A stretch of DNA of 64,000 nucleotides, taken from positions 62,001-126,000 of IMG/VR virus record IMGVR_UViG_3300031972_002122; one strand, given 5' to 3'. Source of the stretch: a virus. The notes beneath the pieces are model-generated. The model was not told the DNA's origin, made no database searches, and saw nothing but the letters and a program-made list of their open reading frames with translations. Positions 43,553 to 50,954 of the stretch are shown in pieces (within the stretch, counting starts at the first letter, position 1; every line of letters begins with the position of its first letter). The translations under genes were made by a program, and so were the position numbers.

Positions 43553-43717
43553 ATGACAGCGAATGAAATTAAAAATACACTTGACGGGTGCGAAGTTAAC
43601 TCACTAACATACGAGGGAGTTGTTTACGTCAGTAATGGAAAAGCTTATATGGATGGTGATGTAATCCGTGTGAGTTGGAAGACACTTTGGAATGAATATA
43701 TTGGTAACGAATTTTAA
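43553..43717 (+). CDS. hypothetical small protein (54 aa)
   Basis: Start at ATG 43553; the in-frame sequence before it is promoter. 'MTANEIKNTLDGCEVNSLTY' then a beta-rich part. Function unknown. Confidence 0.6.
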   Translation: MTANEIKNTLDGCEVNSLTYEGVVYVSNGKAYMDGDVIRVSWKTLWNEYIGNEF

Positions 43718-43726
43718 TTTATACCC

Positions 43727-43969
43727 ATGGCAAACAAGAAGCAAACAATATCAGAAATAGCTGCAGTGATCAGGGAGGACTGGAAGAAAGTCAACTACGG
43801 TGCAGAACCTTACTTACGTGCAATGTCCTCAATGGAAACTATCGATGACAGCTACGGAATGGAAAGTGGTCGATTTATCGTGGCATACTTCTTAAGTAAC
43901 GCAAGTGCGTGGAGAGGTGATGTTGCTAGGGAGACTAAAAAAGAATTGAACAAACGTATAAAATACTAG
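43727..43969 (+). CDS. conserved small phage protein (80 aa)
   Basis: 'ISEIAAVIREDWKKVNYGAE' with 'IDDSYGMESGRFIVAYFLSN' then WRG-x-x-AR-x-x-KKEL matches a pattern I recall from many small phage proteins of unknown function. Confidence 0.72.
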   Translation: MANKKQTISEIAAVIREDWKKVNYGAEPYLRAMSSMETIDDSYGMESGRFIVAYFLSNASAWRGDVARETKKELNKRIKY

Positions 43970-43971
43970 AG

Positions 43972-44532
43972 ATGGAATCAAGAGATGTACTAGAATGTGC
44001 AGCATGTGGGTGTGATATCGAGTATGGTAACTCATACATAGATGAGGATGGTGCTGATGTTTGTGAATCGTGTGAAGCAAACGCGTGGAACTACGCTAAT
44101 ACGGTGGTCGTAATTTCGGATGGTGAGGTTACGAAATTCTTACACTCGTCTATGGGATGGCGCGAGGCTGAATATTTCGAACAGGAATCACCAGATGCGG
44201 TTGAAAAGTTCGAGTACAAGAGTACTGATGGGTGGCGAGGGTATCACCAACCTGTATTGGCGGATGGTTACGTTACCTTAGCGGATGGTTGGTCTACTGG
44301 CAACTATTCAGACGTTCCGTGGAAGCATAAATTCAACAACTTTGTTAGTGAACTAGCAAGTGGTGAGAAGGTATGTCCAGTGGACGTTACATTGGCGTAT
44401 GGGTTGACTTCAAATGTATTTTCAGTATCAACTGATATTATAGTTGCGTCTGGGGATGTTGATGAGTTTACGGCGTGGGTGGCTAACGAGATGGGGTATA
44501 GTGTTGACGACTTACAGGCAGCTCTGGTGTAA
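43972..44532 (+). CDS. hypothetical protein with N-terminal zinc-binding motif
   Basis: A 186-residue protein. CAACGCDIEYGN then CESC give a CxxC...CxxC zinc knuckle at residues 9-35. The rest is an acidic domain of unknown type. Two bases after the previous gene. Confidence 0.65.
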   Translation: MESRDVLECAACGCDIEYGNSYIDEDGADVCESCEANAWNYANTVVVISDGEVTKFLHSSMGWREAEYFEQESPDAVEKFEYKSTDGWRGYHQPVLADGYVTLADGWSTGNYSDVPWKHKFNNFVSELASGEKVCPVDVTLAYGLTSNVFSVSTDIIVASGDVDEFTAWVANEMGYSVDDLQAALV

Positions 44533-44556
44533 ATGAATACTTAAGCAAAATTTCCT

Positions 44557-44565
44557 ATACTTATA
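44557..44565 (+). promoter_or_regulatory. late-type box ATACTTATA
   Basis: Fifteen bases before ATG 44581, in the 48-base gap that separates the acidic protein from the Lys/Ser-rich one. Confidence 0.45.
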
Positions 44566-44580
44566 TATAAAGGAAATGTT

Positions 44581-44814
44581 ATGGCAAAGGAATTCAAATG
44601 TATAAAGGGATGGGCTCGTAATCGTGTTGGTGATGTAGTAGAAAATTATATGTTTTCTAGGTACCCAAAAGAAATTCAACAAAATCATTTTGTGGAAATT
44701 AAGCCGAAGAAAGTTACACCGAAATCTTCTCCGAAATCTTCTCCGAAAGTAGTATCGACCTCGTCGAGTAAATCATCGACTAAGGGATCATCAACTACAA
44801 CTAACAAATCGTAG
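44581..44814 (+). CDS. small protein with Ser/Lys/Thr-rich tail
   Basis: A 77-residue protein. Residues 1-40 form a small domain (KEFKCIKGWARNRVGDVVEN, as in short phage head or tail proteins), and the tail is low complexity with repeated KSSPKSSPK and SSKSSTK. Such tails often bind nucleic acid or negatively charged surfaces. Confidence 0.6.
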   Translation: MAKEFKCIKGWARNRVGDVVENYMFSRYPKEIQQNHFVEIKPKKVTPKSSPKSSPKVVSTSSSKSSTKGSSTTTNKS

Positions 44815-44825
44815 GGGGATTTGAT

Positions 44826-45086
44826 ATGAAATCATTATTGATTATACTGGGATTGTTATTCGTTATGCCTATAGCAACTCAACAAACACAAGAACCGTCG
44901 GCAAACGTCGCCGCGGTAGTTTATATAGTGGACGTCACAGATTTTTCATCTGATGGATACCAGTTCACTCATACACTGGACGTTAGGCTAGATGATTCGA
45001 AGATTTCACCAGAACAAATTGTGGCAATCCTAGACAATTACACAGCATGGTATAAGACAAAATATCTGGGATACAAAAAAATATAA
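44826..45086 (+). CDS. secreted hypothetical protein (86 aa)
   Basis: Clear signal peptide (MKSLLIILGLLFVMPIATQ) then a 65-residue beta-alpha domain. Probably exported to the periplasm. Function unknown; superinfection exclusion is one possibility. Confidence 0.65.
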   Translation: MKSLLIILGLLFVMPIATQQTQEPSANVAAVVYIVDVTDFSSDGYQFTHTLDVRLDDSKISPEQIVAILDNYTAWYKTKYLGYKKI

Positions 45087-45105
45087 ATATTTTTTAGCAA
45101 AATAG

Positions 45106-45137
45106 TTGTTTTTATCCAAAATATTTATATATATTTG
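45106..45137 (+). promoter_or_regulatory. Bacteroidetes-type promoter (TTG-N21-TATATTTG)
   Basis: Exact -7 box at 45130-45137. Downstream is a 100-base leader and tRNA-Glu, so this probably transcribes the tRNA group 45240-46237. Confidence 0.65.
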
Positions 45138-45239
45138 TGTCGATGGAAATGTTGAAGCATTTCTTAAAATAAAAAAATAGAGTAACGATGAAAGATTTGA
45201 TGAACATAGAACGTGTGGACGAACCAGCCGAGGAGACAT

Positions 45240-45314
45240 GGCGCGGTCGTCTAAATGGACTAGGACACCAGACTTTCAATCTGGACGATGCGGGTTCGAT
45301 CCCCGTCCGCGCTA
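45240..45314 (+). tRNA. tRNA-Glu (TTC)
   Basis: Acceptor GGCGCGG/CCGCGCT, anticodon stem CCAGA/TCTGG with loop CTTTCAA (TTC), T arm GCGGG-TTCGATC-CCCGT. CCA is encoded at 45315-45317. Confidence 0.92.
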
Positions 45315-45354
45315 CCAAGTAGTCGTTTTATGTACTTTTTACATACTAATTAAA

Positions 45355-45495
45355 ATGACAACTAAAGAATTATTAAAGCCAGTATACGATTCGGCACGTA
45401 TTGTTACACTTAAAAAACTATATGTTCCGAAATCATTGAGAAAATATCTTAAGACTAAAAAAGTAAATGGCTTGACGGTTATGGATACCAATTAA
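45355..45495 (+). CDS. hypothetical small protein (46 aa)
   Basis: Start at ATG 45355, since the frame before it lies in tRNA-Glu. Basic (KKLYVPKSLRKYLKTKK). Possibly real; short and unsupported by motif. Confidence 0.4.
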   Translation: MTTKELLKPVYDSARIVTLKKLYVPKSLRKYLKTKKVNGLTVMDTN

Positions 45496-45622
45496 CAAAA
45501 AACAAAATAACGTAATGAACACATACACAATCATACAACATCAACCGCAGCCCGTAGGGGCTATTCATCAACATAGATTGGTGTAGGGAATTGATATGTC
45601 GTTCCCTTACATCGTAAGATAA
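45496..45622 (+). other. spacer without clear gene
   Basis: It holds only a 23-codon frame (45515-45586) and a hairpin GGGAA/TTCCC (45587-45606 region) before tRNA-Pro. No support for a coding gene. Confidence 0.4.
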
Positions 45623-45697
45623 CGGGGAGCGATCCATTGGTGTGGTTGCGCGGTTTGGAGCCGTGGTTATTTGAAGGTTCGAATCCTTTCTCCCCGA
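45623..45697 (+). tRNA. tRNA-Pro (TGG)
   Basis: Acceptor CGGGGAG/CTCCCCG, anticodon stem CGCGG/CCGTG with loop TTTGGAG (TGG), T loop TTCGAAT. Confidence 0.9.
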
Positions 45698-45711
45698 CTA
45701 GTAATACACAT

Positions 45712-45802
45712 GGTGTGCGAGTCGGATATGGTTTTTTGCCGAGGCAGGTTGTGACCCTGTTGTAGAAATTTCTACATGCGAGTTCGAATCTCGTCGTACA
45801 CC
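45712..45802 (+). tRNA. tRNA-His (GTG) with long variable arm
   Basis: Extra G-1 (45712) opposite discriminator C, the His identity pair, then GTGTGCG/CGTACAC. D stem TCGG/CCGA, anticodon stem GCAGG/CCTGT with loop TTGTGAC (GTG), T arm GCGAG-TTCGAAT-CTCGT. The variable region is 17 bases with a self-complementary GTAGAAATTTCTAC, a class II-like arm unexpected for His. Confidence 0.82.
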
Positions 45803-45823
45803 CCATTAGTAGTTTTTTTATAA

Positions 45824-45896
45824 AGACCTATGGTATAACGGCTCATTACATCGGCTTTTGGCGTCGAGGATTCCAGTTCGATTCTGGATAGGTCTT
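45824..45896 (+). tRNA. tRNA-Gln (TTG)
   Basis: Acceptor AGACCTA/TAGGTCT, anticodon stem TCGGC/GTCGA with loop TTTTGGC (TTG), T arm TCCAG-TTCGATT-CTGGA. Confidence 0.9.
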
Positions 45897-45921
45897 CAAG
45901 AATAAAATAATAATAGCATAT

Positions 45922-46039
45922 GGGGGAGATTTATCTCACTCTTTTAGGTGATCTCCTTATGGTAGTAGTAAATAGAGTTACTTCGGTTAACATTTGTACT
46001 TGAAATTCAAATTACTTGGTTCGATTCCAAGCTCCCCCA
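45922..46039 (+). tRNA. expanded tRNA-like gene, possible Arg (TCG)
   Basis: Acceptor GGGGGAG/CTCCCCC and T arm CTTGG-TTCGATT-CCAAG are perfect, but 118 bases lie between the ends. GTTA-CTTCGGT-TAAC gives anticodon TCG and ATTTG/CAAAT a variable arm. About 40 extra bases sit in the D region and can pair with the acceptor 5' strand (GGAGAT/ATCTCC), a competing hairpin. Isotype is tentative. Confidence 0.5.
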
Positions 46040-46150
46040 CATTTTTTAATCTTAAAAAGGATAGTTATGTTTAAAAGTATTTTTACACGAATGTTTGTTC
46101 GTACATACACAGTTCACGCACCTGCAGTGCCATACCACAAAAGATAATAT

Positions 46151-46237
46151 CGCGGGGATGAAGGCTGTTGGTATGCCTCCTAAGTCTCATAAGCTCTGAA
46201 CGTTTAACGTGTGTAGGTTCGATTCCTACCCCCGCTA
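46151..46237 (+). tRNA. tRNA-Met-like (CAT)
   Basis: CGCGGGG/CCCCGCT with a C-T mismatch at 1:72, as weak 1:72 pairs mark initiators; D stem AGGC/GCCT; loop CTCATAA (CAT) on a poor stem; variable hairpin ACGT-TTA-ACGT; T arm GTAGG-TTCGATT-CCTAC. Possibly an initiator tRNA. Confidence 0.58.
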
Positions 46238-46242
46238 CTATC

Positions 46243-46272
46243 AAGGAGATGAAGAAATTCATCTCCTTTTTT
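46243..46272 (+). terminator. intrinsic terminator
   Basis: Eleven-base perfect stem 46243-46253 with 46258-46268, GAAA loop, T run. It ends the tRNA transcript and directly precedes the promoter at 46270. Confidence 0.9.
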
Positions 46273-46299
46273 GTTTATACCAAAAGTTTTTTATATTAT
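46270..46299 (+). promoter_or_regulatory. Bacteroidetes-type promoter (TTTG-N18-TATATTAT)
   Basis: TTTG at 46270-46273 lies in the T run of the terminator; TATATTAT at 46292-46299. It drives the VWA/PurA operon. Confidence 0.6.
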
Positions 46300-46332
46300 T
46301 GCATTATTAATTAACTTAAAATACTTAGCAAT

Positions 46333-46689
46333 ATGGAGAAAGATTTAATGACAGGTAAGTTTGGAACGTTATTGAAGCGGTCTAATAAACAACTCCGCGA
46401 GGATCGGGGTAGGAAGATCGTCAGTACTACTGAAAAACTTTATCGTAGGAAGGTTGAAGACCTTCAGGACGAGTTAGAAACTCTACAGATCGATCGGGAT
46501 AATTTATTGGATATTAACCCAAGTAACACACAATCAATCATCAACCCATCAGATTTCCAATCTCAACAATTCGTTGAAAGGGATATGAAACTCGGTTTAG
46601 CTATCCGTGAGACTTCGATCAAGTTAGAAGTAGCACGGGAAGCATACACCGCGCTGTTCAGTGTTGATGTTACTAAAACTGACGCATAA
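46333..46689 (+). CDS. hypothetical coiled-coil protein (118 aa)
   Basis: Helical protein with a long charged coiled coil (residues 30-60, KLYRRKVEDLQDELETLQID). It starts the operon with the VWA protein and overlaps it by one base, so the two may form a pair. Confidence 0.68.
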   Translation: MEKDLMTGKFGTLLKRSNKQLREDRGRKIVSTTEKLYRRKVEDLQDELETLQIDRDNLLDINPSNTQSIINPSDFQSQQFVERDMKLGLAIRETSIKLEVAREAYTALFSVDVTKTDA

Positions 46690-47600
46690 TGGGAGGTGGA
46701 ACGTATAATTTTAATGCTAGAGCTACGTCTTCGGTTACTAAAGGTTTTAACAAGGCAACTGTTGATTCGTTGGATACTGTATTTAAGCAGCAACGACAAC
46801 GCCGAGTGCATGATAGTCTCGACCCACGCGGTGTGGTTATTCGGGAATCTAGGGATGGTGAGGATCACCCAGAATCATTAGCTATTTTAGTTGGTATAGA
46901 TGTCACAACATCAATGGGTAACGTCCCAGTATTGTTAATACGTGACGGACTACCCAATATGATACAGCGTATATTCGAGGAGGGTATCGCTGATCCACAG
47001 GTGGCGTTCATTGCCATCGGTGATCATGAGTGTGATAACTATCCATTACAGATCGGGCAGTTCGAATCTTCGGATCAGCTACTAGATGAGTCGTTGACCA
47101 ACACCTATATTGAAGGTGGTGGTGGTGGCAATGGTGGTGAGAGTTATTTGTTAGCTTGGTACCACGCCGCGATGCACACGTCAATTGATTGTTTTGAAAA
47201 GCGCGGACAGAAAGGGGTTCTTATAACAATTGGTGATGAGCCATGTCTTAATAAGGTTTCTGGATCAGTATTAGCTAGGTTGTATAATTTACAATCTGAA
47301 CTAGATTATTCAGCAGCAGAATTGTTAAAACTTGCTTCGGAGAAGTATGATGTGTATCATATCAATGTCGGATCGACGTATTCTGGGTATAGATCGAGTA
47401 CTAAGAATTATTGGAAAGAGTTGCTTAGTGATCATTTCATCGACGCTAAAAGTCATGAAGATATTCCTAGAATTGTTGCGGAGCTGACGTCTAAGAGTTA
47501 TAGTGGTACTCGGCAGAAAGTTGAGACTGACTATGCTGAGGCTTATAATGGATCACCTACAGACGTGGATGATATTAAAGAACCTAAAATCACATTATAA
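46689..47600 (+). CDS. von Willebrand factor A-domain protein
   Basis: A 303-residue protein. 'ILVGIDVTTSMGNVPVLL' is the MIDAS strand (D-x-T-x-S), followed by 'IQRIFEEGIADPQVAFIAIG', the GGGGGNGGES loop with the MIDAS Thr/Ser region, and 'GVLITIGDEP'. Likely a metal-dependent protein-binding module. In an operon with a coiled-coil protein and a PurA-like enzyme. Role in the phage unknown. Confidence 0.83.
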   Translation: MGGGTYNFNARATSSVTKGFNKATVDSLDTVFKQQRQRRVHDSLDPRGVVIRESRDGEDHPESLAILVGIDVTTSMGNVPVLLIRDGLPNMIQRIFEEGIADPQVAFIAIGDHECDNYPLQIGQFESSDQLLDESLTNTYIEGGGGGNGGESYLLAWYHAAMHTSIDCFEKRGQKGVLITIGDEPCLNKVSGSVLARLYNLQSELDYSAAELLKLASEKYDVYHINVGSTYSGYRSSTKNYWKELLSDHFIDAKSHEDIPRIVAELTSKSYSGTRQKVETDYAEAYNGSPTDVDDIKEPKITL

Positions 47601-48748
47601 TGAATGTAAGTATTGTCACTGGAGTTGGATATGGCGACGAAGGTAAAGGCGTAACCACTAAGTGGCTATGCGAGCAATTGTTATCTGGGAATGATGATGT
47701 ACATGTGATGGTAGTCCGATTTGGTGGTGGAAATCAAGTCGGACATACCACCATGGTTGATGATTTCATTCACACACATCATCACACTGGTGCTGGAACC
47801 TTAGTAAATGTACCAACGTTCTATTCTAGATTCTGTACTGTAGACCCAATTAACACGGTATCTGAGATTGAGTTCTTAACCCAGAAGGGATTTACACCAC
47901 GTAATATGTATGACCCACGGTGTATGATTGTAACTCCACTCGATGTGATTTACAATCGAATGCGTCATGCTAAAACACAACACGGAAGTGTTGGGGTGGG
48001 GTTTGGTGCAACTATTGCTAGAAATGAATCACACTACCGACTATATGTTGCCGACATTGCAACTCGGGAGATATTCATCCAGAAGTGTAAGGGTATCCAG
48101 CAATATTATAACAGCCTAGGTGTGGATTTTGATCTAGATTGTGAGGCGTTTTACATCGACTGTATTAACTTTTTAGATATTGTGGAGGTAAGCAATCTAA
48201 ATCTGGAGATAACACGTTACATTGGCTCAAAATCGTCCCATATAGTATTTGAGGGGCATCAAGGGGTATTGCTAGATCAGGAATATGGTGTATTTCCCCA
48301 TGTTACTAGATCAAAGACTACATGTAAGAATGCATTCACGATACTTGAAGAAGAGAACCTTAACGGGATATGTGAGCATATAAATCAATTCATGGTAACG
48401 CGAGCATATCATACACGTCATGGTAATGGGTATTTTGAAGAGGAGGATATTTTACTGACAAATACTGAGTTTGAAACTAATAAATTCAGTGAGCATCAGG
48501 GAGCATTTAAAACAGCTCCACTTAACAAAGCATTATTGACTAGGGGAGTACTTTGTAATCTTATGGATGAGTCTGACTTAGGAAATATTAAAAGACATCT
48601 AGTAGTTACGTGTTGTGATCAAGTAGAGTCTTATGAGGACGTCATTGAATATATTTCTGAAACCACCCAACTACTGGACACTCTGTGTATTAATGACCAT
48701 CCATCAGGAAACATTAGACTATATGCCAAGGAAGAAAAAGATAACTAA
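47600..48748 (+). CDS. adenylosuccinate synthetase-like protein (PurA/PurZ superfamily)
   Basis: A 382-residue protein of the PurA fold. 'VTGVGYGDEGKGVTTKWL' is the P-loop, with Asp13, Glu14 and Lys16 at the same numbers as E. coli PurA; 'VVRFGGGNQVGHTTM' carries the catalytic His; 'HIVFEGHQGVLLDQEYGVFP' is the QG-x-x-LD region. It is about 50 residues shorter than cellular PurA and lacks the conserved Lys after the P-loop. Asp13 is retained, while PurZ of Z-genome phages has it replaced, so a plain PurA-type reaction is more likely. TAATG overlap with the VWA gene. Confidence 0.85.
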   Translation: MNVSIVTGVGYGDEGKGVTTKWLCEQLLSGNDDVHVMVVRFGGGNQVGHTTMVDDFIHTHHHTGAGTLVNVPTFYSRFCTVDPINTVSEIEFLTQKGFTPRNMYDPRCMIVTPLDVIYNRMRHAKTQHGSVGVGFGATIARNESHYRLYVADIATREIFIQKCKGIQQYYNSLGVDFDLDCEAFYIDCINFLDIVEVSNLNLEITRYIGSKSSHIVFEGHQGVLLDQEYGVFPHVTRSKTTCKNAFTILEEENLNGICEHINQFMVTRAYHTRHGNGYFEEEDILLTNTEFETNKFSEHQGAFKTAPLNKALLTRGVLCNLMDESDLGNIKRHLVVTCCDQVESYEDVIEYISETTQLLDTLCINDHPSGNIRLYAKEEKDN

Positions 48749-48902
48749 ATCCCGATGGAGTCAGCAGCCAGAATTGAAAACTGTTGATTTTAAAAATAGG
48801 GATGGTACTGTTGATGAGTGGGTTTATGATACTTCATATAAGCCGATCCGACCCATCCAAGTTACAACAAATATCCGTCGAAGGGCTAAAAAAAATAAAT
48901 GA
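48723..48902 (+). CDS. hypothetical small basic protein (59 aa)
   Basis: Start at ATG 48723 inside the PurA-like gene. Starts MPRKKKITKSRW and ends in RRRAKKNK, so strongly basic at both ends. Unknown. Confidence 0.5.
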   Translation: MPRKKKITKSRWSQQPELKTVDFKNRDGTVDEWVYDTSYKPIRPIQVTTNIRRRAKKNK

Positions 48903-48925
48903 TTAGTTTTATCTACATAAATTAC

Positions 48926-48934
48926 ATATTTATA
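48926..48934 (+). promoter_or_regulatory. late-promoter-like box ATATTTATA
   Basis: Directly before ATG 48939, in the gap that separates the PurA operon from three genes with a common N-terminal tag. Suggests late expression of those genes. Confidence 0.5.
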
Positions 48935-48938
48935 GTTG

Positions 48939-49604
48939 ATGAAGATGACTAATATAGTAAACGAAATTGTCTCCGAGAAGATGACAGTTAACAAGGTCAG
49001 TGCCAAGGACTACGCTAAACTCGTGGCAGCGGCTTACGATGCTGCACCTGAGCACGACCCAAATGCACTCCCACATTGGAAGGCACTCAATGAATCAAAT
49101 TACAAACTCTGGAGGAGACTACTATCTAAGGTGAATGTCGTATTCACTTCAGAAAATCCTCCACGGAAAGATACTATTCGTATAGCTGGTAAGGATCATC
49201 CACTCATTCATAATGGTGATCCGTATGAAAATCAACCAGAAATGCGTCAGGATGTTAAGGAGAATAATCGAATTATGATTATGATTGATCATTCCGAACA
49301 TCCAGTGTTTACTGTCGAGGATAATATTGTATTTAGAACTGTACACGATTACATTGTACATATATTAGGGAATAAACCATTCGGTTTATTTGGAGAACTT
49401 CAATCATATAACTTGCATGCGAAGATGGTGCCAGTTGCGGCACGACCAGCCATATTTACCGAAGTTGTCGGGCAAGTATGCTATCATTCTATCCATGGCA
49501 AGTTTCCAGTGCAAAAAGTAGCTACACTGGATGGGTTTGATTATTTAAGAGTTGGGGATGTAAGCCCCGAGGCAATAAAGAGGTACGGGAATGAAGTTAA
49601 TTGA
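48939..49604 (+). CDS. hypothetical protein with capsid-targeting-like N-terminus (221 aa)
   Basis: N-terminus MKMTNIVNE aligns with MKLIDILSE and MKLIDMLIE of the next two genes. The body ('HPLIHNGDPYENQPEMRQDV', 'HDYIVHILGNKPFGLFGELQ') has many His/Asn and resembles a conserved phage protein whose function I do not know. ATG 48939 or 48945. See the finding on these tags. Confidence 0.68.
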   Translation: MKMTNIVNEIVSEKMTVNKVSAKDYAKLVAAAYDAAPEHDPNALPHWKALNESNYKLWRRLLSKVNVVFTSENPPRKDTIRIAGKDHPLIHNGDPYENQPEMRQDVKENNRIMIMIDHSEHPVFTVEDNIVFRTVHDYIVHILGNKPFGLFGELQSYNLHAKMVPVAARPAIFTEVVGQVCYHSIHGKFPVQKVATLDGFDYLRVGDVSPEAIKRYGNEVN

Positions 49605-50238
49605 TATATTGAGTGAATCGTTAGACTTTGGCTTAATCAATGAGGCTGGACTAGCCAGAGTTTTATCTAGGGTCGGTGGTAAGGATTTTATTATAGCATC
49701 GGCGTATCGGTACGGGAATTCTAATAAGGAAAATCGAAGACGTAATGGTGAACTTTTAAATTATCTAAACACTAAGAGGATGGGCGGTTACGTTTTAATT
49801 GGACACTGGCAAGAAGCACCCGACGGGATAGAGTGGAAGGACGCTGATCAGGATCAGTTGACGGATTCTATAGAAGAAGCTATTCTATTTATCAAGCCTG
49901 ATGATATGAGTCGTGATGAATTTACACAAATTGGGGTAGACATAACCAATCAATATAATCAAGATGCGGTATTATTAGGTTTAAACAGTTCTGAACTAGA
50001 CGCTGAACCTGAAGCTGGAGCTCCGTCGTTAGATAATATGGATGTGTATCTACTCTTTAAGGATGGCGGTCGTGAGAAAATAGGCACCAGACTGACATTG
50101 AATAAAATATCTCAGGCTTATTCTCAATTAAAATCTAAACCAAACATTCCGTTTGTATTTGAAGGTGTGCTACATCCTACGAATAATCTGGGTAAGCAGC
50201 TCTTTAAGATAAAAAATATATTGTATGAAATTAATTGA
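49591..50238 (+). CDS. DUF3293-like protein with capsid-targeting-like N-terminus
   Basis: A 215-residue protein. After MKLIDILSE, residues 32-75 ('IIASAYRYGNSNKENRRRNG' to YVLIGHW) follow DUF3293 (A-x-N-x-S-x-x-E-N-x-x-R-N). I16-N17-E18 before Ala fits the T4 prohead protease site (L/I-x-E). Overlaps neighbours on both sides. Function unknown. Confidence 0.62.
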   Translation: MKLIDILSESLDFGLINEAGLARVLSRVGGKDFIIASAYRYGNSNKENRRRNGELLNYLNTKRMGGYVLIGHWQEAPDGIEWKDADQDQLTDSIEEAILFIKPDDMSRDEFTQIGVDITNQYNQDAVLLGLNSSELDAEPEAGAPSLDNMDVYLLFKDGGREKIGTRLTLNKISQAYSQLKSKPNIPFVFEGVLHPTNNLGKQLFKIKNILYEIN

Positions 50239-50911
50239 TATGTTAATAGAAACGTTGGTGACTGAAGGCGTGTATGATCCAGCGATATTTAAAGCAATTT
50301 TCATAGTAGGCGGTGCAGGCTCTGGGAAGACATTCGTTAGGAATAAATCGACTAGAGGATTGGGTTATAAAGTGGTGACGTCGGATGATATGCTTGTTTC
50401 GCTAATGAACAAGAATAATCTATCACTAAAAATGCCCCCAGAGGAGGATGATGAGCGTGATGCACTAAGAACTATCGCTAAGGATAAAACAGACGATCGA
50501 TTAGACATGTATCTAGAAAATCGCCTAGGTGTTATTATTGAAGGTACAGGGCATAATTATGAAAATATCAAAAATACTCAGCGGAGATTAGCTGAACTTG
50601 GGTACGACACGTTTATGATCTTTGTGAACGTTCCAATGGATGTAGCATTAGATAGAAATGCTAAACGAGATAGATCAGTTCCACCAGATATTGTTAAAGA
50701 GAAATGGCTCAACGCTCAGCAAAACTTGGGTAGGTATCAGTCACTATTTGGTCGGAATAATGTTTCTATCATAGATAATGATGACCCATCCGAGAATGTA
50801 TTTGAACGAATGTGGAAAAACGTTATGATTTTTACCAAGATGAAGGTCAAAAATCACCGAGCAGTGGAGTGGATAAAGCAGCAATTGAAAAAAAAAGACA
50901 GAAATAATTAA
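50225..50911 (+). CDS. P-loop kinase (zeta-toxin/polynucleotide kinase-like) with capsid-targeting-like N-terminus
   Basis: A 228-residue protein. After MKLIDMLIE comes IVGGAGSGKTFVRNK, a Walker A, then 'VIIEGTGHNYENIKNTQRRL' (Walker B-like strand and guanidine region) and an R-x-x-R-D lid (DRNAKRDRSVP). Related to zeta toxins and small-molecule kinases in T4-like marine phages (recollection). It might be packaged and act early in infection. Confidence 0.8.
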   Translation: MKLIDMLIETLVTEGVYDPAIFKAIFIVGGAGSGKTFVRNKSTRGLGYKVVTSDDMLVSLMNKNNLSLKMPPEEDDERDALRTIAKDKTDDRLDMYLENRLGVIIEGTGHNYENIKNTQRRLAELGYDTFMIFVNVPMDVALDRNAKRDRSVPPDIVKEKWLNAQQNLGRYQSLFGRNNVSIIDNDDPSENVFERMWKNVMIFTKMKVKNHRAVEWIKQQLKKKDRNN

Positions 50912-50916
50912 AATAA

Positions 50917-50949
50917 TTTGGTTTATTCGAAATGTTTTATATATATTTA
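50917..50949 (+). promoter_or_regulatory. Bacteroidetes-type promoter (TTTG-N21-TATATTTA)
   Basis: TTTG 50917-50920, TATATTTA 50942-50949. Close copy of the promoter at 37214. Drives a short transcript. Confidence 0.75.
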
Positions 50950-50954
50950 CACTA

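Noticed and set aside
45188-45322. 44-codon frame overlapping tRNA-Glu
   Set aside because: Most of it is tRNA sequence, so it is more likely an untranslated leader of the tRNA transcript.
46067-46147. 26-codon frame between the expanded tRNA and the Met-like tRNA
   Set aside because: It has an AAAAGG upstream but is too short and unsupported; kept out of the gene list.
47600-48748. 2-aminoadenine (Z) genome based on the PurA-like gene
   Set aside because: Asp13 typical of PurA is kept, and the polymerase is family B while known Z-specific polymerases are family A. No other Z-pathway gene is seen.
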